A DNA stretch of 64,000 nucleotides from positions 1 through 64,000 of the forward strand of contig NZ_JARYTI010000008.1 in NCBI RefSeq assembly GCF_029911635.1. The letters are read 5' to 3'. The notes beneath the pieces are model-generated. The model made no database searches and was not told the DNA's origin. It saw nothing but the letters and a program-made list of their open reading frames with translations. Within the stretch, counting starts at the first letter, position 1. Each line of letters starts with the position of its first letter. Shown here one piece after another: positions 37,777-44,440 of the stretch. Source of the stretch: Sphingomonas sp. AR_OL41. Its GTDB lineage: Bacteria; Pseudomonadota; Alphaproteobacteria; Sphingomonadales; Sphingomonadaceae. The position numbers and the translations under genes are program-made.

Positions 37777-39672
37777 TTGAGCGCCATTGCCGGCATCCTG
37801 CACGTCGACGGCCGTAGCGTATCCGACCGTATGCTTGACGCGATGCAGGCCGCCGCGCCGCCGCGCGGTTTCGACGGCACGACGCGCTGGCATGACGGGC
37901 CGGTCGGTTTCATCCGTACCGCACATGCCACCACGCGCGAGGCCGTCGGCGAGGTCCAGCCGCTGATCGGTGCGGCATCGGGCATTGCCATCCTGTTCGA
38001 CGGGCGGCTCGACAACCGCGCCGAACTGCTCGATCTGCTCGGCTGGCACGGCGCGGCGCTGGCCGCCGCGCCCGATCCGGCGATCGCGCTGACGCTGTTC
38101 GAGCGGCTCGGCGACGGCTTCGTGCGGCGGCTGGTCGGCGACTTCGCGATCGCGCTGTGGCAACCGCGCGAGCAGCGCCTGCTGCTGCTGCGCTCGCCGT
38201 TCGGCTGGCGGCCGCTGCTATGGACCTTCGACGGCAAAACCTTCGGCTTCTCCACCGAGCCACGCGGGCTGGTTCTCGGACTGGGGCTGCCGCGCCGGCT
38301 CAACGAAGCCGCGATCGGCGAGTTCATCAGCGCGCGTTTCTCGACCCAAGAAGAGACCTTCTGGCAGGACATCAAGCGGCTCCAGCCCGGATCGGCGCTG
38401 GCGGTCGAGCAGGGCCGCACGCGGCAATGGTACTGGCATGACGAGCCTTACGAGGACCTGTCGCATCTCTCGGTTGCCGAGCATGTCGCGCGCTTTCGCG
38501 ACCTGTTCGACCAGGCGCTGATCGCCACCACGCGCAGCAACGGGCCGATCGCCGGGCATCTGTCGGGCGGGCATGATTCCTCGTCGGTGATTGCGCGCGC
38601 GACCGAGCTTCATCGCGCCGGGCGGATCGATCGGCAGATCGAGGCGATCAGTGCGCGCTTTCCCGGCGAACCGCAGGACGAAACCGAATTTAGCAGCGCG
38701 GTCGAGGCGCATCTCGGCATCACCGCGACGGTGATCGGCGCGCGGCGTTTCGACCTCGAAACCGCCCGCGCCTGGTGCGCCGCGACCTATCAATTGCCGC
38801 TGCGGCCCAATGTGCTCGATACTTTGCCCAATGCCTGTGCGCATCTCGAGGCGGGCAACGGCCGCGTCCTGCTCACCGGTGAGGGCGGCGATGACTGGCT
38901 CAATGGATCGCAGGCGCACTGGCCCGACCTGCTGCTGCAGGGGCGCTGGCTGGCGCTGCTGCGCGACGGGCAGCGGCGCTGGCCCGACCGGCCCGGCTAT
39001 GTCGCCGCGCGCCGCGTCTTCTATCACAGCGGCATGCCGCTGGTCAGCCGGCGCTATCGGGCGCAGCTGTTCCATCCCCAGCTCGCTTATGGTGCCGAGG
39101 CGCCGCCCTGGGTACGCGCCGATTGGGCGGAACGCATCGGCCTGCGCGATCGCTGGCAGGACGACCATATCCCCGTCCGGCTGAAGGGGTTTGCCCAGAA
39201 GAATCGCTTCGCCGTGTTCACGACCGCACGCCGCCACGTCAACGCCGATAACATGCTGGCCTATGCCGAGAGTCGCGGGGTCGAAATCCGTCACCCGCTG
39301 CACGATCTGCGCCTCACGCGCTTCTATGTGGGCGCGGACGGCACCGCGATGCGCGCCGATGGCGAGCGGAAATATCTGTTGCGCGAGGCGATGCGCGGCA
39401 CCCTGCCCGAAAAGGTGCGCCAGCGCCGCGACAAGGCGGTCTTTGCAACCCACCTGGTCGATGCGATCAGCGACATCCTGCGCGAGCGGCCGATCGAACG
39501 GATGCGCTGCGTCGAACTCGGCTGGGTCGAGCCCGCCGTGCTGCGGCAGCTGCTCGAACCGCACCTCGCCTGGCGCGCCGCCGGTGCGCGCGACCCGTTG
39601 CCATCGTCGCTCAGCCCGTTGTGGTTCGCGCTGGCCAGCGATATCTGGCTCGAAAATGCGTTCCAACTCTAA
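37777..39672 (+). CDS. Asparagine-synthetase-like ATP-dependent ligase lacking the N-terminal Cys (lasso-cyclase-like)
   Basis: 631 residues from TTG 37777; GGGAAG seven bases upstream supports it. The N-terminal Ntn-type domain begins M-SAIAGILHVDG, with Ser where active glutaminases have Cys2, so glutamine hydrolysis is not expected. The C-terminal domain keeps the ATP-pyrophosphatase loop SGGHDSS (263-269) and LLTGEGGDDWLNGS. This pattern fits ligases such as beta-lactam synthetase or lasso peptide cyclases rather than AsnB. It is coupled to a PqqD-type gene (TAATG overlap), which strengthens a peptide-modification role. No precursor or protease gene is adjacent. Confidence 0.8.
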   Translation: MSAIAGILHVDGRSVSDRMLDAMQAAAPPRGFDGTTRWHDGPVGFIRTAHATTREAVGEVQPLIGAASGIAILFDGRLDNRAELLDLLGWHGAALAAAPDPAIALTLFERLGDGFVRRLVGDFAIALWQPREQRLLLLRSPFGWRPLLWTFDGKTFGFSTEPRGLVLGLGLPRRLNEAAIGEFISARFSTQEETFWQDIKRLQPGSALAVEQGRTRQWYWHDEPYEDLSHLSVAEHVARFRDLFDQALIATTRSNGPIAGHLSGGHDSSSVIARATELHRAGRIDRQIEAISARFPGEPQDETEFSSAVEAHLGITATVIGARRFDLETARAWCAATYQLPLRPNVLDTLPNACAHLEAGNGRVLLTGEGGDDWLNGSQAHWPDLLLQGRWLALLRDGQRRWPDRPGYVAARRVFYHSGMPLVSRRYRAQLFHPQLAYGAEAPPWVRADWAERIGLRDRWQDDHIPVRLKGFAQKNRFAVFTTARRHVNADNMLAYAESRGVEIRHPLHDLRLTRFYVGADGTAMRADGERKYLLREAMRGTLPEKVRQRRDKAVFATHLVDAISDILRERPIERMRCVELGWVEPAVLRQLLEPHLAWRAAGARDPLPSSLSPLWFALASDIWLENAFQL

Positions 39673-39995
39673 TGCGCGCCGCGGCGCCAAGGCAGTATCG
39701 CAGCATGGCTGACAGCGCGACGATCACCGACGAATCGATCCTGCACCGCCGCATCGACATGATAGCCGCGGAATCCGACGGCGAGATGGTCGTGCTCGAT
39801 GCCGAGCGCGGCGATTTCCTGCAGTTGAACAGCAGCGCCGCGCGTATCTGGAGCTTGTTGGAACAGCCGCAAACGCTGGCCGCACTGTGTGCGACACTGG
39901 CGGAGCATTTCGCGACCGACGCCGCCGAATGTCGCGACGAGGTGATCGCCTTCATCGCCGTGCTGCGCGACCGCGGCATGATCGAGATTCGCTGA
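39672..39995 (+). CDS. PqqD-type peptide recognition protein
   Basis: 107 residues from ATG 39672, whose A overlaps the preceding TAA; ATG 39705 would give 96 residues. The PqqD fold is recognisable: SDGEMVVLDAERGDFLQLNS, SAARIWSLLEQPQTLAALCA and RDEVIAFIAVLRDRGMIEI. PqqD-like (RRE) proteins bind leader peptides and deliver them to modifying enzymes; in lasso systems this is the B1 protein. The B2 leader peptidase expected next is missing. Confidence 0.88.
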   Translation: MRAAAPRQYRSMADSATITDESILHRRIDMIAAESDGEMVVLDAERGDFLQLNSSAARIWSLLEQPQTLAALCATLAEHFATDAAECRDEVIAFIAVLRDRGMIEIR

Positions 39996-40099
39996 GCCGG
40001 GTGTCGCGAGACCTGGCGGGTTGAGCAATCGCAAGCGGCCGCTTGTGGAAAGCGCCGCATTCTCAAATCTTTCCTTCAGGCACAATGCCCTGGAAAGAA

Positions 40100-40116
40100 T
40101 GGTGCCCAGAAGAGGA
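40100..40116 (-). other. tRNA-Leu 3'-end-like sequence, possible att remnant
   Basis: On the minus strand the 17 bases read TCCTCTTCTGGGCACCA, which resembles the acceptor end plus CCA of many bacterial tRNA-Leu genes. The rest of a tRNA is absent upstream. Such short copies can be left by integration of mobile elements at tRNA genes. Chance similarity is also possible. Confidence 0.25.
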
Positions 40117-40143
40117 GCCGAGCTACTTGGGCATCCTCATGTT

Positions 40144-40392
40144 TTAGCACAGAAATCTTTGTAGCAGGCGTTCAGGCGTAATCGCTACCGCACTATGCCG
40201 CGCGTCCTCCGTAATGCCATCGCGATAGATGGCACGAAGCTTCTCGACGATCCGCGCGGCTGCGTCCCGCGTCTGGAAGGGAACCTCGGCAATACCAGCG
40301 AGATACGCTTTGAGGCCGACTGACGTGTTTGCGGCTCCAGCGTCGGTATCGACCGGCCCGGATTCGGACATCAAGGAAGCATTCGACAGCAC
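40144..40392 (-). pseudogene. Unidentified short reading frame, possible gene remnant
   Basis: 82 codons from GTG 40392. The second half looks protein-like (AGIAEVPFQTRDAAARIVEK, then LRAIYRDGITEDARHSAVAI), but a stop lies in frame 45 to 50 bases upstream and no ribosome site is visible. I do not recognise a family. It may be the 3' end of a broken gene. Confidence 0.25.
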
Positions 40393-40538
40393 ATGCAGGG
40401 TGAGAATATCGCTGACGGCGCAGGTGCGCCACTACTTGCTTCGAGCGCACATCGCGTCGTCGCTACGGCCAAATCTGCAGTCGCGTACGTTTTGCTGCCA
40501 GAACAGCCACCCCTTGGCGGTTCGAAACAGCTGGGAGG

Positions 40539-40563
40539 GCAGCGTCGCCTAAGGCGACGCTGC
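40539..40563. terminator. Strong hairpin downstream of the SBF transporter gene
   Basis: Perfect 11-base stem GCAGCGTCGCC / GGCGACGCTGC with a TAA loop. It lies about 85 bases after the minus-strand transporter stop. On the plus strand it is followed by TTACAATTT. Possibly a terminator or the end marker of the degenerate stretch. Confidence 0.4.
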
Positions 40564-40647
40564 TTACAATTTCGAAATGGCACGGCCGGGAAGCGAGATC
40601 ACCCGCTGCTCGATAGCGCCGAAGAAAGTCGATCCGGCAGAGGAAAA

Positions 40648-41619
40648 CTATTCCGCCGTGTCTTCGGCGCGTGCGGCGTAACGTCGAGCAAGCGCGGAAC
40701 AAGCAATCAACTGCAGCTGATGATAAAGCATGATCGGCAACATGATCATGCCGAGCGCCGGGTTGCCGGCGAACAGGATTTTGGCGATCGGCGCCCCGTT
40801 GGCGAGGCTCTTCTTCGAACCGCAAAAAACCGTGGTCACTTCGTCCGGCAAGGTCAGGCCGAGGACTTGAGACAGGCGCGTCGTCAGCCACAGGATCATC
40901 GCGAGCAGCAGACCGGCGAGCAGCGCGATTTCGCCGATCAACCAGGGCGAATAGCGCCACCACAGGCCGGACGCGGTGGACTCGCAGAAGGCGCCATAAA
41001 CGATCAGGATGATCACGCCGCGGTCGAGCTTGTTGATCAGCGGCTTGCGCGCGGAGAGCCATGCCTTGACCAGCGGACGGGCCAGTTGCCCGAGCGCGAA
41101 GGGGACGAGCAGCGTCAACGCCACGTTGGCGATGGCCGGCAGGATCGGGAAGGACTGGCCGCTGACCTTGACGACGATCGCGACCAGGGTCGGCGTGATT
41201 ATCATCCCAAGCACACCCGACAGGGAGGCATCAAAGATCGCCGCCGGCACGTTGCCGCGCGCCAGGCTGGTCATCGCGACCGACGACGAGATTGTCGACG
41301 ATAGCGCGCAGAGGAAAAACACGCCGAGCCGCACCTCATAGGCGAGGAGTGGTGCCAGCCCGAAGAACACCGCGAACCCGATCAGCGGGAACAGGATGAA
41401 GGTCGTCGCCTGCACCGCGAAATGGATGCGCCAGTTCGCGGCGCCCGACTTCAGCGCCTCGGGCGACAGGTTGGCGCCGTGCAGGAAGAAAACCAATGCG
41501 ATGCCGATCGCGGTGACCTGGTCGATGTGCAGCGGCCCGCCGGCCGCACCAAACCACGGCGCGACGAAGGCAAGCAGCACCGCGGCCAGCATCGCCAGCA
41601 GGAATCCGTCGATCTTCAT
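40648..41619 (-). CDS. Bile acid:sodium symporter-like (SBF/YfeH) transporter
   Basis: 323 residues with about nine to ten membrane helices. Family segments are FFLHGANLSPEALKSGAANW, FFLCALSSTISSSVAMTSLA, and VTTVFCGSKKSLANGAPIAK with GNPALGMIMLPIMLYHQLQL at the end. This is the YfeH/Rch1 branch of the SBF superfamily; substrate unknown, possibly an organic anion. The start lies three bases from the stop of the discoidin-like lipoprotein gene, so they are co-transcribed. Confidence 0.9.
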   Translation of the reverse strand: MKIDGFLLAMLAAVLLAFVAPWFGAAGGPLHIDQVTAIGIALVFFLHGANLSPEALKSGAANWRIHFAVQATTFILFPLIGFAVFFGLAPLLAYEVRLGVFFLCALSSTISSSVAMTSLARGNVPAAIFDASLSGVLGMIITPTLVAIVVKVSGQSFPILPAIANVALTLLVPFALGQLARPLVKAWLSARKPLINKLDRGVIILIVYGAFCESTASGLWWRYSPWLIGEIALLAGLLLAMILWLTTRLSQVLGLTLPDEVTTVFCGSKKSLANGAPIAKILFAGNPALGMIMLPIMLYHQLQLIACSALARRYAARAEDTAE

Positions 41620-41622
41620 CGC

Positions 41623-42522
41623 CTATCGCCTGAGCAGCGCGCCGCAAGGACCGAGGTCGCGCTTTCCCGGGTCTACTTTGGTGGCGTTCCACGGGCTGCC
41701 CATGCGCCCCATGTCGCGATACCAGAAGCCGTAGAGCTGCCCGTTGCCCGCCACCAATGTCGCGGTGCCGATGCTCTTTTCCTTGGGCATGTACCAGGCG
41801 AGCCGCATGATCCGGCCATAGATCATGCCTTCGAGTTGACCGTCGCCGCCATTGTAGCAGCCATGGATCAGGTGCCCGTCCTGCTTGAGCACGATCGGGC
41901 CATATTCGTGGGTATAATAGCCGGTGACGTCGGGCACGCCGCCCGCGCCGCGCTCCGCGAGCGCGCCGTGCAGCTCGAATTCGGACAGCCGCGTCTGGCC
42001 GCCCGCGGCCCAATTGTCGTCGATCATCAGCCGGACCCAGCGGGCCGTCACCGGCGCCTTCAACGTGAAGTCGCTCCGCTTTCCCTGCGCGGCCTCGCCA
42101 CGATAGATTTCGAACCACGGCCCGTCCGGCGAGGCGGTGGAACCCATCACCCTGAAATGACGCACCGGTGATCCGTCCGCAGTGCTCGACGAACTGCCGT
42201 CCTCGCGGGTGACCGGTGCGAAAGTTGAATCGAGCGCGAGCCCGGTAATCTTGCCCGCGCCGGCAAGCTCGAAGGCGAGCGTGTGCGGAAAGCTGATGTC
42301 CTTTTCCGAGGTCCAGCCATAGGCCTCGCTGCCGTCGATCAGGTTGATCGTATAGTTCGACCAATGGCGCTTGAGCTCATCGCCATCGGGATAGGCGATG
42401 CCACCCCAATCGATGTGGAGGATGTTGGTGGCGGGGGCCGCGGCCGCAGGCTGCTGCTCGGGGGCCTTCGCCGCCGAGCACGCGCCAAGCAGCAACGCGC
42501 CAAGCACGATCGTCTTTCGCAT
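41623..42522 (-). CDS. Lipoprotein with discoidin-like (F5/8 type C) domain
   Basis: 299 residues. Lipoprotein signal IVLGALLLGACSA (Cys15), Ala/Pro linker, then a galactose-binding-like beta-sandwich: FPHTLAFELAGAGKITGLAL, SPVRHFRVMGSTASPDGPWF, and FTLKAPVTARWVRLMIDDNW, the typical end of such domains. The last 100 residues form a second beta-rich module (GYYTHEYGPIVLKQDGHLIH). It probably sits at the outer membrane and binds a ligand. It follows the LVIVD-repeat gene by 16 bases. Confidence 0.78.
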   Translation of the reverse strand: MRKTIVLGALLLGACSAAKAPEQQPAAAAPATNILHIDWGGIAYPDGDELKRHWSNYTINLIDGSEAYGWTSEKDISFPHTLAFELAGAGKITGLALDSTFAPVTREDGSSSSTADGSPVRHFRVMGSTASPDGPWFEIYRGEAAQGKRSDFTLKAPVTARWVRLMIDDNWAAGGQTRLSEFELHGALAERGAGGVPDVTGYYTHEYGPIVLKQDGHLIHGCYNGGDGQLEGMIYGRIMRLAWYMPKEKSIGTATLVAGNGQLYGFWYRDMGRMGSPWNATKVDPGKRDLGPCGALLRR

Positions 42523-42538
42523 CGATGGTCTCCTGGGA

Positions 42539-44320
42539 TCAGCGCGCCGGCCAGGGCGCCGCTGGTGCCTTCAATACCGGGGGGCCGAGCAGCGGCGACG
42601 ACAAGGCGTATGCGCCGTTCTCGGTGAAAGCCCAGATGATGTTGCGATCATATTCGGTGAAGATCGCCAGTACGCCCTTGCCCAGCGTGTAGTTGGGCAA
42701 TTCGCTCGTGTCCGCAAGACGCGGTACGAAATAGCCCGCGATCTTCGGCTCGGCCGGGTTGCTGACGTCGAACAGCTGCACCCCGGCATTGTAGAAGGAA
42801 TAAGGAATGATCCCCTGTCGCCAGGTGCCCGGCTGGCCGATCGAATTGGAGCGTTTCGGCCCGAAATTGCCGCCGCGCTGGCAGAAATGGGTGAAGGCGG
42901 CGCCCTCCGGTGCCTGGGGCTGCGGCAGCTTGCCGGCGACCTTGAGATGCGCGGGATCGCGCGCGTCGACCACGAAGATGTCCTTGTACGGCTCGTAGCA
43001 GTCGCGGTTCATCGGGTAACCGCTGGTCAGGATATAGCCGGTGCGCTCATATTGACTGACATCGGCATTATCGAACTCGGTGCCGGCATAGCTGGGCGGG
43101 GTGTTGACGCTGCCGAGGATACGGGGGTTGGTCGGATCGGACAGGTCAAAGGACCAAAGACCCAAGCCACCCATCGCGCCGAAGCCTAGCTTGCCGCCCT
43201 GCTCGATCGGTTTGGGCAGGAAGATCGGCATGCGCGACCCCATCCACGACGTCCGATTGCCGGCGCGCGGGTTCATCAGATAGGCATTCTCGTGCTCCTT
43301 GTTGCCGAGGATCTGCCCCGGCACGGCGATCTGCGAGACGAAGCGCGGGCTCGCCGGATCGGACATGTCCCAGACCTGGTAGCCGGGCGAATAGAGGTAG
43401 TTGGGATATTCGCTCAGCGCATAGCTGTCGTCCGGTGCGGCCGACAGGATCATGTATTTGCCGCCATAATATTCCGGCGAATCGAGCGAGCCTGAACCCT
43501 GTTGCTGGCCCACCGGCGCATCTGGATGCTGATAGTCGGTGGTGCGCGTGGCGATCAGGCGCCACTGGCTGGGCAGCGGCCCGTCCATCGCGAACACCTT
43601 GAAGCCCTTCAGCGAGTTGTAGTGGCGCTGCGCCGCGACCTTGGCCGGTTGATCACGCTTCTCGGTCATCAGCCCGTAGCGGCCGATCTCGAACGAGGCG
43701 ACGATGATCGGCTGATTGAGCTTCGCGCTCCACACGATGGTGGCGCCGCCGAGATAATCCTGGACATTGTTGGGGTCGAACTGTTCGCTCGACCCCTTGG
43801 GGCCCCAGACGCCACCCTTCGAAAAGACCGTCTTTGCCTTACGTGGGTCGGTGACGTCGAGGATGCGCAGATAGTCGCGGTCGTGGATGTAGAGATAACG
43901 CCGCCCCTTGAAGTCGGCGATGTTCGCCCAGGCGTGGAACGGCGAGTCCACGCCGGCATAAAAGCCGAGCACGCTTACATTCTTCGCGTAGCTCTTCTGG
44001 TCCCATGCCCTGAGCTCGCCCGGGAAGGGCTGGCCCTCATGCACCTCGGGCGACGCCTTGGGCCAGATGAACTGTCCGGTCACCGGGTCCATGCCATAAT
44101 CGCGACCCGGCACCAGCGGCTGCGGCTTGCGTTCCGGGGTCAGGCGCAGCCAGGCGGCGAGCCATGTGTCCTGCACCTGGCCGTCCGGCGCGCCGGGCCT
44201 CGCGACCGGTGCCGGGCTCGGCGCCGGCGTGGCAGACTGAGCGAGGAGTTGCCCGCCCGGCGCGAGCAGCAATGCCGCCAGCGCCGCGCCGATCAGTTTC
44301 ACGTTCGACCGCTTCACCAT
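42539..44320 (-). CDS. LVIVD-repeat (beta-propeller) secreted protein
   Basis: 593 residues from ATG 44320 (GAGGAAG seven bases upstream). A signal peptide (LIGAALAALLLAPGGQLLAQ) is followed by repeated strands of the LVIVD type: YLYIHDRDYLRILDVTDPRK, YQVWDMSDPASPRFVSQIAV, LWSFDLSDPTNPRILGSVNT, DIFVVDARDPAHLKVAGKLP and VQLFDVSNPAEPKIAGYFVP. The fold is a propeller; function unknown, probably periplasmic or surface. It lies between a TonB receptor gene and the lipoprotein gene, and a 30-base palindrome precedes it. Confidence 0.88.
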   Translation of the reverse strand: MVKRSNVKLIGAALAALLLAPGGQLLAQSATPAPSPAPVARPGAPDGQVQDTWLAAWLRLTPERKPQPLVPGRDYGMDPVTGQFIWPKASPEVHEGQPFPGELRAWDQKSYAKNVSVLGFYAGVDSPFHAWANIADFKGRRYLYIHDRDYLRILDVTDPRKAKTVFSKGGVWGPKGSSEQFDPNNVQDYLGGATIVWSAKLNQPIIVASFEIGRYGLMTEKRDQPAKVAAQRHYNSLKGFKVFAMDGPLPSQWRLIATRTTDYQHPDAPVGQQQGSGSLDSPEYYGGKYMILSAAPDDSYALSEYPNYLYSPGYQVWDMSDPASPRFVSQIAVPGQILGNKEHENAYLMNPRAGNRTSWMGSRMPIFLPKPIEQGGKLGFGAMGGLGLWSFDLSDPTNPRILGSVNTPPSYAGTEFDNADVSQYERTGYILTSGYPMNRDCYEPYKDIFVVDARDPAHLKVAGKLPQPQAPEGAAFTHFCQRGGNFGPKRSNSIGQPGTWRQGIIPYSFYNAGVQLFDVSNPAEPKIAGYFVPRLADTSELPNYTLGKGVLAIFTEYDRNIIWAFTENGAYALSSPLLGPPVLKAPAAPWPAR

Positions 44321-44403
44321 TTCGTCTTCCTCGAACAACATGCCCATACGACCGGCCGATGCATCCCGGTCAATCGATCGCCAACCCGTTCCTGCTGGGG
44401 GCC

Positions 44404-44433
44404 GCCGCTGTTCGCCCATGGGCGAACAGCGGC
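44404..44433. repeat. Perfect 30-base palindrome between TonB receptor and LVIVD genes
   Basis: Arms GCCGCTGTTCGCCCA and TGGGCGAACAGCGGC with no spacer, starting eight bases past the TonB receptor stop. As RNA it would form a very stable hairpin with no T-run, suiting mRNA 3'-end protection or partial termination that lowers expression of the downstream genes. As DNA it could be an operator. Confidence 0.75.
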
Positions 44434-44440
44434 CTCGACC

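Larger units (their letters stand above)
39996..40647. other. 652-base degenerate stretch, possible relic of an insertion
   Basis: No intact gene is convincing here. GC content and codon usage appear lower than in neighbours. It contains a 17-base match in form to a tRNA-Leu 3' end (40100-40116), a possible gene remnant on the minus strand (40144-40392) and a strong hairpin (40539-40563). A decayed B2 gene or an excised element are both possible. Confidence 0.45.

Noticed and set aside
37777..39672. Call as a genuine glutamine-hydrolysing asparagine synthetase (AsnB)
   Set aside because: Position 2 is Ser instead of the catalytic Cys and a PqqD-type partner gene is coupled to it.
40100..40200. 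A complete tRNA-Leu gene
   Set aside because: Only the last 17 bases resemble a tRNA; no anticodon arm or D arm is present on either side.
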